Source of the DNA: Anseranas semipalmata
Taxonomy: Eukaryota > Chordata > Aves > Anseriformes > Anseranatidae
DNA: 64,000 nucleotides
Direction of reading: 5' to 3'
NCBI GenBank assembly: GCA_013399115.1
Contig: VXAA01001243.1
Location: forward strand, 62,255 to 126,254
Positions 46,901 to 61,049 of this stretch are shown piece by piece (the first letter of the stretch is position 1; each line of letters starts with the position of its first letter). A model generated the notes under the pieces. That model was not told the origin of the DNA. It ran no database searches and was given only the letters and a program-made list of their open reading frames with translations. The position numbers were made by a program, and so were the translations under genes.

Positions 46901-49900
46901 AAGGGTAGAAGTGAGAGACTTCACATTCTCCACAAACTGTGGAGGTTGCAGAAGCATCAGCATCTCCTCAGGAAAGTGCTCTGGGCCACTTATTTCACAT
47001 ATACATGGTCACTGGTTGGCTGCTTATTTTAGACAGCTGTCTGTTATAATTACAGTTGAGAAATCTTAAGTCTTTTCTGACTAATCTAGCAAAATAAATA
47101 AATAAATATTTCTCATTCCTATTACTGTGTTTTCCCCCTCTCTGTGCACGTTCTTTGTATGGATTTGATGGGTAGGATTGACACTATTCTTCATCAACAT
47201 CCTTTCTAGAGAACTGTAATCCTCACAGATCATATTCCCATCTGAGCTGAGCTTTCCCTTTGGAAACTCTTCCTTAGTCTTGGTGGTATGGCAGCATGGA
47301 TTTATTCAGGCTCACTAAGTACTTAATCCACCCTTTCTTTATATGGAAGATAGTAAACTTTTCATGATTGCTAAAACTGTATTTTAAAGGCCAAAACTGT
47401 ATAAACAGAAAGACTCATATTTGAGCCTAATATATTGATTTTCTATTTGTTTAACCCATGCTTTTCACAAATACCATCCTTATGCCTTATTCAGACGTAG
47501 CCAGCAGGACAGAGAATTTAATGGCAGTTAGGATGTTAGAATTCCACACATTGAGAAACCATTTCAGCTTTCAAACTACGTTTATGTGTTGCACTCCTAT
47601 GAGACACTGAAAATCAATTTTCCTCTAGTTAAATGAACCATGAGGTTCCTAGGTCCTTCTGAGACTTTGATCTCATGATATTTCGTATTTCTGAGTCATG
47701 ATTTACTTCTTGAAAGCACTTGCTGCTATTATTAACTCCAGTTAGTTTTTGCTCTGAAATGATGTCACTATCAAGAATAAAATATAGGCTCTTTTATTCT
47801 TTTAATTTACAAGGAACAAATGTAAATGAACAATAAACTTTTCTTCTCTTTCTACCATATGTTCTACTAATGTAAGTATCCTAAACAAGACCAAAAGAAA
47901 GAAATTGCCTCTCAATAATATTGCATTTTGATTTTTTTAAAGTAACCCTATAAAGTAAAGAGAGTAGATTTTTAAAGTTGTTAAAAAATATCTTTTTCTT
48001 TTACAAAGCTAACCTCAGTTTGTTAAATTGCTTTAGAAAAAATACAACTATGTGATTTCCACTAAAATCCTCAAAACCTATCCATAACAAATTGGGTTTA
48101 GTTTGTGAAATATTACAGTCAGATTCCAGACTGAATCCAGGCCATTATGTCTTCTTTCCTTTTTGCAGAACATTAGAGATCACTTTCCAAGGGTGAAGAG
48201 AAAACAAACAAAAACTGCTAGTGTAAATTATTGTATATGGGTTATGTCAGAGCTCAGTTAAAGCCATATGCAAGTCTACCAGAGGAAGAAAGGTTTAGAA
48301 GGTGATAGCCTCCTGCTACTCCGTTATGGCCAGAATCACACAAGGGAATAGAGACTAAACCTGAATCCTCCTCCCCAAACAAAATTTTAGTTGCTCTTAG
48401 CCTTGACACTCATGTTCCTTCAAACATTCTGTATTCCATAAATCACAAAATGTATTATTTTAAGCAAAGGGTTACACAGCTCTGTGTCTGAATTCACCAG
48501 AACTAATTTTATATATACAAAAATAACAATTGTAAAAGTTATTACTTCTCATTATTAAAAGTGTTACATGAATAGCAGTTAATTGGTGCTAAGAAATTAA
48601 ATCCTAGCTTCAATTTCTATTTGCTTTAATCCTACAAGCTTTTATTTCTGTATTTCTAATAAATGAAGAAACATTACTTAATATATACGACCTCCATTAT
48701 GCCTTTTGAAATGAGAGCAATCTTATGTAAAACATGGGAATTGGCAGGGAGGTGACATGAATGTCACTGTAACCGGGATTTTTCTCTTAACTTTGTAGAC
48801 TTAAACTACCTATATATGAAATGTTAAAATGAAGTCATTTATAAATTATGGGTCTTGTAAATCATTTAACATCTAGAGAATTGAAGAAGGGATGCAATTT
48901 AATTGTTTTCAGGGTCTGTTCTAGAAACCATTTATATCTACGGGAGTCAGTTTATTACTTCCAGTAGATTTTGCACCAGTCCCACAAATGACTAAACTAC
49001 TCGAAATAATCAGAAATTAAAATTTATTCTAAAGGTTCCTTTAATACTTTGCTTACGACCAATGGTTATTTTAAACTTCACAAATGGGATGCAAGCTTGA
49101 TTTTAACTGAATAAATACCATGGAACGAAATGAAACCTTATCATGAAACGATAAAATGCCATGGAATAAATGCAATGGAACGAAATGAAACCATGAGTTT
49201 GCTACCAGCGTTTCTATGAAACACAGAGAACAGTAAAAACAAAATCCTTCATCATTACTTGAGCAGTCACTAGGACTGAGTGACAACATGAAGGCAATTG
49301 TTTTGCATCAGTAAGTGACCTAACAAACAAAAATGTGCAGGGTATTCAATATGCTGTCTTACTACATCATGACTTTTAGAGAAACACCTCCTTAAGTAAT
49401 TCTATGCTGATTCACTTGAGAAACCAAAAATACAGATTGAAGACTAACAGGCTGTCAGCTACATTTTTTCCTTTACTTTAACATTTTCTGTCTTTTATTC
49501 CTCTGGAAAACAGCATGTGAAATCAGTAAACATGAATTTATTCTTCTGGATAAACAATGGTCAAGTTGATTTCTTAGTTTGACATAATTAATTAAATATA
49601 TATTCTCAGGAGGAGTATTAGAATGACAAGACTCGGCCTCAAGCATACTGCACCCTTTTGTTATAAATCCTTGAAGTTATCTGTGCAGAATATTGCTATT
49701 GACATGTTAGTTATAACCTGGGGAATAAGAAAAATTGCAACAGAATTACTTACAGCTTCCCATTCAGAGGCTGGTAAGAAAGAGTTAATTGGTACCTTCT
49801 CTCTCAAGATAGGACATTGTAGGAATGCCTATGAACCTATGAAAAATTAATTAATTGACTTGTGGCATGCTACATGCAGGATGTACTTTATTGAGATGGA

Positions 49901-50289
49901 GTTAAATTTGGCATTAAGACAGAAAGAAGGCTAATTCTTAAAAAGATTTTGAGTTGACAGCTGCAGTCCTACATATTTTCTGTCAAAACTCATTTTCAGG
50001 AAGACTGCTTTCTATAGAAAAGTTAAGTCTTTAATCAAAAAGGCCCATTTTACAAAATCTGAAAACCTAAAAAGAGGGTTGTATTCATATAGTAGAAGAG
50101 GTGAAAGCTGTCCAGACAGCCCTGGCTACAGACGGGGATGACAGTCTAAAGCAGGGGTACACGGGTTTCCATAGGGCACTGTGTTAACCAGCCATATGTC
50201 ATGTGTTTCTACAGTGCAAAGTATGTAAGAGACCCAATCCCAAATGTATCCTCTATATTATCCTGGAACCATAACCAGAAGCAATTCCT
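43916..50289. other. non-coding AT-rich stretch
   Basis: A GC-richer, CpG-containing patch at about 44430-44760 shows no recognisable frame or element. A poly-A run lies near 45340. A short local duplication is at 49120-49192. Otherwise there is no gene or repeat family I can name. Confidence 0.5.
49120..49192 (+). repeat. 18-bp direct repeat
   Basis: ATGGAACGAAATGAAACC occurs perfectly at 49120-49137 and 49175-49192, with an intermediate variant 'ccatggaataaatgc' between them. It looks like a small, partly decayed tandem duplication. Confidence 0.85.
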
Positions 50290-50382
50290 GTCATTATTTT
50301 CAGATGGGAAACCGAGGAAGCAAGTAACTGATTTCCCAGGCATCATGGAAGGCTGTGCAGACCTAGAAACTGAATCTTGCTT
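50290..50382 (-). repeat. MIR-like SINE relic, minus strand
   Basis: TCATTATTTTCAGATGGGAA, then ACCGAGGAAGCAAGTAACTG, then ATTTCCCAGG and later GAAACTGAATC match the antisense MIR core and tail (CATTTTACAGATGGGGAAACTGAGG, AAGTGACTTGCCCAAGG, GGGATTCGAACC) in order and spacing. The match is partial but it is the clearest of the SINE relics here. Confidence 0.6.
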
Positions 50383-50535
50383 AATACAGCAATAGTCCTT
50401 AGACTGGAATATCAGTTATATTTCATTACAAGTTTTGAGTGTTCTGTCATACCATCCTTGAGGACATTTTTACATGAAGGAAGAATTTTCCAGGGTCTCC
50501 ATTATGTGACCAATTTCAGCACTGATATGCTGTAT

Positions 50536-50662
50536 AAAGCTGGACTAATCATTTTTCTCTCCCTGATTTATTTTCCTTTACCATCAAATACAGGTTAATG
50601 ATACTTGCCTGTCTTTGTGATATCCTTTCAGAACCATGTTCTATTAGTGCTAAGAACTGCCG
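50536..50662 (+). repeat. MIR-like SINE relic, plus strand
   Basis: 'ctggactaatcatttttctc', 'ctttaccatcaaatacaggt', 'taatgatacttgcctgtctt', 'tgtgatatcctttcagaacc' and 'agtgctaagaactg' follow the sense MIR order (CAAGTCACTTAACCTCTC, CTCATCTGTAAAATGGGG, TAATAATACCTACCTC, TTGTGAGGATTAAATG, AAAGCGCTTAGAAC). It lies about 150 bases from the minus-strand relic, so the two form an inverted pair. Confidence 0.5.
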
Positions 50663-53600
50663 ATCATTGATTTTAAAATAATTCAGGAGCTTTAAGTTCA
50701 TGGTTTTCATAAGGAATTCTTTTTTCTCTTTTTTTTTTTCTTTTATTTTCTATTTTTTTAATCCCTTGGCGTATCCATCAATGTCACATAAATTTTAGTG
50801 ACATATTTATTTGTCATACAAAATCACATAGCCTGGCAATCACTACCAGAATATAGTTCAAGAACACTTAAGAACAGCTTATGCTGTTCGATGATTGTAT
50901 GATAATACTAGCCCCAAAAGAACTATTAAAAAAATAAAGGGAAAGGGATCTTCCTTCACTGTGAGATGGGCAAGGAGGTATTGGTCGGCTAGTCACCAAT
51001 GTGATGCAGATCAATGTTATCCAAGGACGCAATAATTAAGTGTTACTGGTTAAAAGTTATTGTGGAGGGAGATGGTTCCCGAGGTTAACTACGGGAATGA
51101 TTTACTACCCCATAAGGAGACATGGAAAGCCCTTGCTTTGTTTAGCCTAGCCAAATGGAAGTTGACAAGACATTACTGAGGTAAAAAATAAAGGATTAAT
51201 ATAAACATGCGATTAGGTAGATCCTGTAATAATATACAGAAACATACAATGATAATGAATAAATTTAGAGATTAATTTCTAACCCCTATGAGGTAAAATT
51301 CATGATAAGTTTTTACCCTTTGTGGCACAGGACTTGTTCTACTTTCTAAGATCATATAGGAGTTTTATCTGGCAAATGGTCTGTTGTTGCAAGAACTCAG
51401 GATATTGGTAACATCCATGGTATTTCCTCCCTCTTTCCCACAGTACTTCATGAACATTGATCTTTTACTGCATTTAGCTTTATTGCTTAATAGCTTTATT
51501 GCAAAAGGTGCATTAAGCCTGTATTCTGCAGACCTGTCTAATCTAGACTTCTTTTATATGCATTTGCAAAGTCTTGGATGGTATGGTACCACCCAGTTCT
51601 GTGTTCCTGGTTGTCACCTAATGACTTCCCTGAAAGATTTCCATACTTGCTCCAGATAGTACCTGTCTGTAAATGTGTCACTGCGGAAACAAAATCACAG
51701 TGCTTTCTGCCATCTGACATTTGTTGCTAATAACAGTAAACAAAGAATCACAATGTCTTTCAGTGCATTTCATCTTCTTTTTTTTTTGATAATAAAAAAG
51801 TTAAAATGGAAACAAATACAACCGAGTTACTGTAGTTACTCAGCTGAATTACTACATTTATTAGCAACTTTTCTTCATCTTTTAGCTTGATCACTGTTTT
51901 GTAATGACAAAGTGAAAATTGCCTTTCCTCACAAAGATTACAAAAACAGGATTTTCTCCTCTGAGCAAGTAATGAGATTGAACTCGGGTCTTCTGTAAAT
52001 GTATTTAAAAGGTTTAATTATTCTGAAATGCATAATGGGAGAAGTTAGTGAAAAACAGCATTTGGGGAATGGAGGATCACAACTGTATGATAGGATGTAC
52101 CCGACAGAATCCTTGCAGCCTCCCATGGGCTAAGCTGTTTTGCATAGCAGTGTTGTTATCTTCGGAGGCAGATGATCCGTCACCTCCTCAGTAGGAGGTA
52201 TGGGAAATAAGAAACTATAGGAGAGGAAAAGAATAGTAATAACAATAACAACAGGAATAAAAACAGCAAAAAGAAAAAAACAGTAATAGTAAGGATTTGC
52301 AAGTCAGGGATAATGTGTTCTATCTCAATCTTGCTGAGTTTGCAAGCCTTGCAAGGCTGTATTTTGACACATGCTGAGATTCAAACCATTCAGCAGATAA
52401 CGGATAAGGAAAGAGTACTTGGTTTGCCTTTCTGCAAGACCTTTTCACAGACATCAGTTGCAAATTGAATTTATATGTCCATTAAAAAAAAAAAAAAAAA
52501 CAGAAACCAAAACTCAAAAATAATGCTACAGAGATGAAGGTGATGACTTTTTCTCTATCCCCGATGGTTTCGATTCCCAGCCTCTTCAAGATGCTGCAGT
52601 CTCACTAGTAAACTTTTGCAGGAGGAACAGACCCACGTTCTATTTTCTGCCCTGAATTTGGCAGATCATGATTAGCTCTAAAGAATCCTCCTGCCTTTAT
52701 CTTCTATGTTAATATAACGTAAAGCACAGCAACCTGATGAGAGTTACACATTCCCATCTGCCTGAAAGAGAATGTAATAAAGTGGAATTTGGGTCAAAGC
52801 AGGAAGATGAGGAAGAGTGAATTCTGCCTTTCCTCAGTGGTTGTAAGGATACCACCAGGAAGCATGTTTCTTAATGTATTTCAATTGATTTGCTTCTGTT
52901 CTGTTACTACTTCCTGGATAATAAAAGAGCTCTAAGGAAGGAGCCTTAAAATTACTAGTTTAGTCTCTTAAGAAAACCTTTATCCCTTCCTTAAAATGGC
53001 TTTGGCATAGCTGACAATACAATCTTGTTACAATCCCACACAAAGACATACTGACACAGAGAAACACTGGTGAGTCACAAAGTCTTGGAGCACAACCCAG
53101 CAAACAGTGGACAGTAAGCGCAGGACAGGAGCACATAAACTGCAAAAGGGATGCAAAGAACTTCACATACCCTCAAAATTATTTTACAACCATTGATAAA
53201 GAATAGCTCTTTGTCTTTCATAAACCTTTTTGGTTGCCACAGACTACTTTGTAGTTCTGTAGATTTTTCACTGCTCTTTGGAACTGCAAGTCAAGAGGTC
53301 ATTAAAAAGATGAACAGTTAAAAGGCATCTTTTTTTATCTGGGCATTTCAGAAGAAATAGTCAATAACAGCAAGTCCCAGTTGGCTGCTTTGGCTGCTTT
53401 TGTGATGTGATGTGATTTCAAGCATACTACTTCCAACAACTAGTATCCACAATGAAAAGGAGTGGTTAACAGACCAAAAAAAACTACTGAGAAAGACTGA
53501 CAATGGAAGGACTCCACGTATGAGACATGCTAGGGACACACGTAAGGGTTAAGGTCAGTTCGGAAGACTGGGTGAACTGCTGGAAGAATATGGCTGCCAA

Positions 53601-56600
53601 CCTTAAGCACACCTGTTTAAAGGACAACTAGCCAGATGTAACCCTCGGCTCTGTTCTTTAACTGTCAGAGTAAGGTCTGCCATTTCCCCACATTCAATCT
53701 CTGAGAAAATCCTAATAAAACTGACTGAGAGAAGTATGAGAGAACAGATGTTGCTACTGAGCCCTTATCTGCACAGATAGCCTACGTGCTTGACACTGGC
53801 AAAAGTTTGTTAGTACAAAAGAAACAGAAAGTTATTTGATTTAGCTCTGAGGCTAGCTGAATTTCAGTGTACAGTATTAGATCAACATTGCTTCAAGAAC
53901 CAACTTTGTTAAGTGTAACTAATTTTTTGAGACGAGGGTCTCAAAGATTAATAAAAGCTTCACAAATGTAAGTGATCAGAAAAACAGCTCATTAAAACAA
54001 AAGACAAATAGCCTGAATAAATAGCAAAAATGTTCAGGATGATCATATATTTTGGTTTTAATTCCCAATGGAGAAGTACTTTACAGTAAGCAGCTGGAAG
54101 ATATGAGGATAGAAGGGAAAGAATAACAGAGTGGCATTGGGAATAATGCTTACATTTTTTTTTTCCTTATGGCAGTAAAGTTTCATAGTCAGCACTGAAG
54201 AAAGTGACTTTTCTATGATTATGTGTCATTATTCTGAGAAGCAAAATAAATCAGCTTACGCCAGGTTGCATTCTGTGGTGGCTGGGCTGCTTCAGGTGCC
54301 TGTGCGAGCTCCCCTTACGTCGCTGACGGTGGACACCCACTTGAAACAACAGACAAGTAATTGTCTTTAAAGCAACTCCAGACATCTTCAAGAGCTTAAA
54401 ATAAATTTATGTCCTTCATCAAATTAATCCTGATCCTGATGTTAACACATGTTCAGAGGTTAAAATATCAATTACGCATATTCCCACCCCGTTCCCAGCG
54501 CACTTCTTGTGACCATTTATGCGTCTGAGACTTTCGTACAGGCATATTTGTCTCTGTTTTTGCTTGATATCCCTTCTATAGAAAAAGTCTTGTGATTAAT
54601 TTATAGAAAAGTAAGCCTATTAAAGTGTCAAAGGCTGAGAAATGAGAAATACTTGTACACTCATCAAAATGTTTTTAGTTGGGATATGCTGTGTTGTAGT
54701 TTAAAAAGAGATTAATTCAACAGGATTATTTATAGTGACTGTTTTCAGATAGCCTGATTGTAATTTAACTTGCTTATATAGGGTGTTTTTGGGGTGAGTT
54801 GATGGGAAGCTGGTAGTAAGAAGCACAGCTGTCTTGGTGGTAACATGTAGTTTCTTTTAGAAACCATTACTGTATTTGTATTTGGTACCATCACTGTTGA
54901 CAGAGATTAGGAAAAAATCTGCTGTACCTATGATTAAAATAAAATTGGTAAGACATTTTTAAGTAGTGCACATGGACATTGTTTTTCACTTAGTAGTTTA
55001 TGGAATTGTGTCAGTGTTTGCTGATACTACAAAGTGGAATGTAGCTCTGAACATTCAACAATAAAAGAGTTCTCTGATAGAGAACTACCTGTCTGCTCGC
55101 CTTTATAGGGCAGTCTAGAATACCACTTACATTTACATTGTACACTTACATTGTTTCTATGTTTGTGATAATAACATTTGCCATAAGGGAATTTTTGAAT
55201 TCTCTGCAGGAATTTAATCTGTGGGTAATAAATATGGAATATTAAGTATCAGATATGTCCCTAACCTTTCTTGCAGATAAAGGGTAAACTGGTAAGAAAA
55301 GTTTGGTGAAATTGACTGCTGTATTCATATGGAAAGTCTATGCATACTCTTGGCCTTCCTTTCATTAGCACTTGTTGTCCAAAGCTATATAGGCCTTCAG
55401 CATTAAAGGGAAACTGAAGAGTATTTTTTTTTCAATTTTTATTTTATTTTATTTAACAGCATGCTGAGTCAGAAAACTCAGATACTCAAAGAGGTAACCA
55501 ATATTCCTCAAGTACAAATGGTCATTTATTCATGTTTTCTTTTTAATTATTAACTGTTATGGATTTGTTACTGTCACGGATTTGTTATTTCTAATTGCTG
55601 TACTTTCCCCACCTTTATAAAACCACCCCATTAAATCCACAGCACCTTGCTCCCCACTGCAGCAGTATAAACTCAAAACAGTTCTTATGAATCCAAAGAA
55701 AGGCAATGTTGGATAAAACATCAAAACAAAATTTACAAGAGATAATGAATTAGATTTGATTCGTTGTTTTTTTTTAGCTGTCTTAATCCTGTGAAAACTG
55801 GTTAAGAAAGAAGTTCTTTTTAAACATCATGCTGTTTTTTTTCAGATATTGTGTCCTAGCATGCTAGGAACAACTGCAGTGCCGTCACATGCCTTGTATT
55901 CTGATGTTACACAAAACTTGATTAATCTATGTGATTTTTTTTATTGGGTTGAAGTCCTGCAATAGCAAAACTGTTTCTGGCTTCCAGAAGAGCAAAGAGT
56001 TTGTTTTTGGATCGAATACAAGGAACGCAGTGACTGTCTTTCCTCTGAACTATTGCACTCCAACATCGTATTAAGCGGCACTGACCTGTTTCAGAAGATT
56101 TCACACTAGATGTCTCTCCAAGGTCTTAACTATTAAATAGCCTCTGGCAGGTTCATAATGATGGGTATTACCACTACAGGCAGATTAAACTCAAGCAGAT
56201 GCATTCTGGTATCTACCTGACCTCAGCAGTGCTGTGTTCATCCTGCTCTAAGCTGCTGCTTACAAGCCTTACTGACAACACCAGCAACTGAAATTGCTGT
56301 TATTTTTTGTCAACTGCCAACATATGCATCCTATTTCACAAATACATAGGCATGAAAGATTCTACTTTGTAGACTAAGAATAGTAACTTGGCTGTAATTA
56401 GCCTATAATTTCAGAGCTAATGGCTTCATGAGGTAAATGTTGGCCCTTCAGAACCAAGCCTCCATTTCTATGTCTAACGTTTAAGTAACAGATATTTTCC
56501 TTTATTAAACCCAGACTTACAGATACCAAAAAGGAATTGAGTGATACAAATATTATCCTGTCAAAGCACATAATGGAACACACAGCACTCATGTTGTTTC

Positions 56601-59600
56601 GCTCTTCCCTGAATTCTTAAGGTCCCTAATGATACCCCCTGGGACCAGAAACTGCAGGTCCCTCCTCTATCACTTGCATGAAACCGTTCAGTAACCACAT
56701 CTGGTGAGAATCTCAAATTTCTTTAAAAGCAGAGGTCACTTTGGGTTTTCTAAAGCAAATATCACTATCTACATCAAAAAAAAAAAAAAAAGAAAAGAAA
56801 AAAGAAAAGAAAGAAAGAGATAGACATAAACACTGATGTTGATGCACAGCTCTTTATCCCAAGGATTTCCAGAAGCATTCTGCAAAGTTATCTTCAAATA
56901 GCATGGTAACAGTTCACTGCTAGTCTTTGTTATGCTGTCTGTGGTTCACAAAGCAGTCAAAATATGAGTCAGTGGGTAAAACTGACTGTCCCTCTTACCT
57001 CTGTGTTACTTTTGTGGGTTCTGAGAAATTATGGGAACATCCCAAGAAAATACATTCTCATGTAGATTCTTAGAAATTAATTTCCATTTTCTAACGTAAC
57101 AACTCAACTGAAGTTAACAAAATAGTATCAGAACATAAATGTTTTCAAAAATCAGACTACACTCTACTTTCTACAAGAAAAAAAAAAAGTGAAAGTGTTA
57201 TCATCAATAACACTTTATTGGAAAAATACAAATCTGAAAAAAAACAAAAGCTATCCAGATGTGTTTTCTGAGGTCACCATGACAGCATAATTTGACAATG
57301 GATTTAAAGCTGATATTCACTTAGAGTGACTCAGGACTATTATTTGATCATGTTCAGTGTCAGTTCCATTCAGTAACATATATATTATGTATATACGCAA
57401 TCATTCATATGAATGCTTTTTCCTGAAGCTGAGAAAATGTGAAAAAAAAAAAAAAAGACAAATTTGGATAGACTAAGGAATGGAAATAAATTCTGCAATT
57501 CTAAACAAAAAACAATTTCACAAGATCGTAACGCAATCCATCCAAAACAAGTTGTGAAATTACGACAACAGTTAGAAATCAGTTTTAAAGAGATCAAAAG
57601 TCAAAAAAAGAAAAACGATGTCACCAACAGTATGTATCAGTCTATATCAAGGATATATGTATCAAGTATATATCAAGGATGACATACAGATACAAAGTTG
57701 ACAAGGACCCCTATGATGTCAGGTTGTTTGCCATTCTATGTGTATTTCCGGAATTACATCATGGATTATTCAAGTCACAGGAAAGCCATTGCACTAGATG
57801 AAGATGGTATGTTGCAAAAATGGATTAAAATACACAAGCATTCAAGTAATACTTCTATCCTATGTATGTCTGTACTATAACAGCAATACCACAATGACAA
57901 TAGTCTACAATAACAATAATAAAAAAATTCACCATGAAGTTAGTCAATAATTACAAAAGATAAACATGTTGATACAAAAGGCTTGACTAATTAGCTCACA
58001 AGTGTCCAGTAAGATAACAGAAGATATTTCAAAGCCCAGTTATTCTATTTAAAAAAATAAACAAATAAATTAGGCAAAAAGATTTAGAATGTAGCCTGAA
58101 GTAGACTTAGAAAAGATGAGGTAAAAAGTAGTGGGTTAAATGGTCTGTGTAGATGTAATAGACTTATCTGAGGTTTTGTGACATTCTGATTAAGCTATGA
58201 TATAATCCAGGTAATCTTGTTTTACCTAGATTAAGAGGTAACTGAAAATGTATCCCACGAAGTAGTTATCATTAAAAAACTCATGAGAAGGGAGTATTTA
58301 GCTTGTCGCTGACAGGGGCAGTAACATACCTGGTGTTATTCAAAACTTCGACCAAAAATAAATCAAATAAAAATAAATTGCTGAGACACAAAAAACTGAT
58401 GGAGCAGGAAACAGGGAGGCACCCACACCGAATAATTTGGGTTAACTTGGGCCAACCCATTGACATCAAACACAAAGTATTTATCTAGAGAAGAAGCAAC
58501 ACAGGGCACAGTTACAGAAGTGATGAGTGCTCCCGGAGCCATGTGGAGGGGCTCCTTGCCTGCTTTGGCCCAGAGGTCTTTCTCAAAATTGTTGCTATAG
58601 CAGCCAATTAACTGTTGCATGTGGTTTGTTACTCGATTCAACAGCTGTGTTTAATGTATGAACAATGGAGTACTGGATAGAAATTAGGAGATAATCATTA
58701 CTCTGCAAAGGATATCGGTGCGACTGGACTACAAAGTACACCTTCTGTATTTTTAAAAAAGGTGGAAAGAATACAGAAATTATAGTAAAAGGGTATTGGC
58801 AGTGCTTTCCAGTGGAAGACTTGAAAACATTACTTTGCTTACTTCATCAAAAAAATAAGCAGACAGAAATTGTGATTTCCTAAACTGCATTTTGGATGTG
58901 TTTGTCTTCTCCTTCCACTTTGAATTTACTTTAGAAGTTTTTTCTCTGCAGACAATTAATTGAATAATTCTTCAAGAACTGCATTGATTGTTTATAACAT
59001 TTTTGCCATTTTATCAACTTGTATCTTCTAACACCAAAAATGGATATTCTACTTTATAGTAACAAAAATGTTAATGAAATGTTTATGAAAACCTTCATAG
59101 ACACTAAAAGTTCTCATTTCAGGTGCAAGCATTCTGATCTCAGTTGTAAGATATCAGTATATAAAGATGTGTGATAATATCTAAACAGCACCTTTGACTT
59201 CTAAGAAATTTTCACAGATGAACCTCCCCAAACTCTCCCCAAAACTCTTAAATTGAGGATTATTAAATTTCTTAATATTGCAGGCAAAGTCATTTTAATA
59301 TCTAGATGGTGAACTGACAGCCACTTAAAAATCTTGCCTGTAAACTTTTCTCTATAGATTTACCTATAGAAATTCACTATAGACTTCTTTCCTGTAGACA
59401 TACTCCTACATGAGGAGGAATTCAACTCATGTAAAGACAAAAATCCAGCAAAGCAGCCTTCCCCACTATGCTGTCCTACTCATCAGTCCTCAGATAGCAG
59501 GTTCTCTGTGCTTCCTACTATTGTGTGACCTTTGGGTATCTGAAAAAGGTATACATCAAAATAACAGCCTAACAACGGATGTAGTCTCCATGTGATGTCT

Positions 59601-61049
59601 CAGCCACTCTAGGATAAATCTTCCTGGCTGCACTTTTATTCAAAAGTTTGGGAGCACAGTTTTTTTTATCTAGCAGAGCCTGTCTGCTGGATATTAGGAA
59701 AAAGTCATTTGTTTTGGATTTAAGCAACGTAAACCCCTTAAAGTATGCCATATGTCTGGCATCCATTTTAGAAAAAAAAACAACATGTATTTGTGAAAAA
59801 AGTTGGAGAGTTCTTACACGGACAAAAAAGGTCTGAGAGAACACTGAATTATGAGTTTATAAACCATCCAATACAATCTGTAAATAAGTTAAAAACAACA
59901 ACAACAAACAAAATAACATCCTAGCTATGACAAGATACCAACATGTATCTTATTCAAAAGAAATAAAAAGTGTATTAATACAAATTTAAAGTAAGAAAAA
60001 TAGGTGGTGGAACAAGATTTTGAATAAATTTGGTGTTGAAACTGGATAAATAATTGAATTATTATTTCCTGGAATCTTCCCTCAACATAGAGAAACTTTA
60101 CTCTAAAGTCCTTAGAATGAATCCCACTGGAAAAATACAATTTTAACTGATGTATACTCTCATGTAAGTCATCCCTATCACAACATTGTGAAAATTAACA
60201 GGAAATGAAAGGCAACCAGGAAAACCAGAGAAACAGAAGCATATATTTTAAAATGCTTGCAATATAAGCTGCAAAAAAAGTATCCTGATTCACTCTTTGC
60301 ATAAGTATACTAGCTACAACTATTTTTGTGAATTGAACTAAATTGAATCTCAATTTCGCATCTGGACAGTAAATCCTTCAATAGCTTAATGTTTCAGGAA
60401 TGATGCCTTGCTGGAGGAGCAGCACTGAAAGAAAGCAGTTTGAAGTGTCAACTCTGTGAGGGATGCTTTATAAGTATGTTCACCTTGCATTTTGGGTTGG
60501 ATATGGCCTTTAATTCCTGTCCTAAACTGAAGTGTTGCTGCACAGCTAATAAAAATGGATGGATGAAATAAATTATCCTTGTGTGGAGAATATAAATCAA
60601 TTTGTAAAGCTCTTTGAGATGCTTAGGGGTGAAATATATCACAGAAAATTATCACACTGTTGTATGAGCATCAGCCCTTCTTTCTATGTTATTCCCATAA
60701 GCTATCCATAATAGCATCACCTTCTGATCAGACAATGGCAATGTATGTTAGACTAAAGCACCAGAATGTTTTTTACCTCAGAAGAGGGTGAGATCAAAAT
60801 TCTTTTCAAGAGTATCATTTGATTTTGTAGTTTGGATTAATGGCAAAATAAGAGCATGCTATTTGGGTTTATGATAAAAAAAAAATCAAAAAAAAAGAAA
60901 AACCACCCAAAACAAACCTAGCATACAGGTATAGGAAGAAAATACAAAATAAGACATTTTAATATATGTTTTATAGAGTATTTTACACTTCTGTTCAAAT
61001 GGAGTATCATCATACCAGTAGATATCAACAGGAACACAGGCAGGAGATT
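50663..61049. other. non-coding AT-rich stretch
   Basis: Ten kilobases with no gene or firmly recognised interspersed repeat. Points of note are a 17-A run at 52484-52500, a weak LTR-like layout at about 53540-53760, a CpG-rich 95-base patch at 54256-54350, an A/G-rich simple repeat at about 56776-56820 and an unrecognised 92-codon minus frame at 58363-58641. Confidence 0.5.
54256..54350. other. short CpG-rich patch
   Basis: Ninety-five bases hold five CpGs (near 54259, 54305, 54318, 54321 and 54327) in a region otherwise almost without CpG. The plus strand is open across it, starting ISLRQVAFCGG and ending HPLETTDK before a TAA at 54358, but no family is recognised. It may be a conserved element, part of an exon or an insertion fragment. 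Confidence 0.3.

Noticed and set aside
50150..50175. CAGGGGTA word resembling a hAT terminal inverted repeat
   Set aside because: No matching inverted partner, target duplication or transposase sequence nearby.
51940..52010. GAGTTCAATCTC-like word on the minus strand resembling a tRNA T-arm
   Set aside because: No matching acceptor, D or anticodon stems around it; not a tRNA gene.
58363..58641. 92-codon minus-strand frame with a varied, protein-like composition
   Set aside because: I recognise no family, and no fitting splice sites or start context were found. Ninety codons open by chance is plausible in 64 kb.
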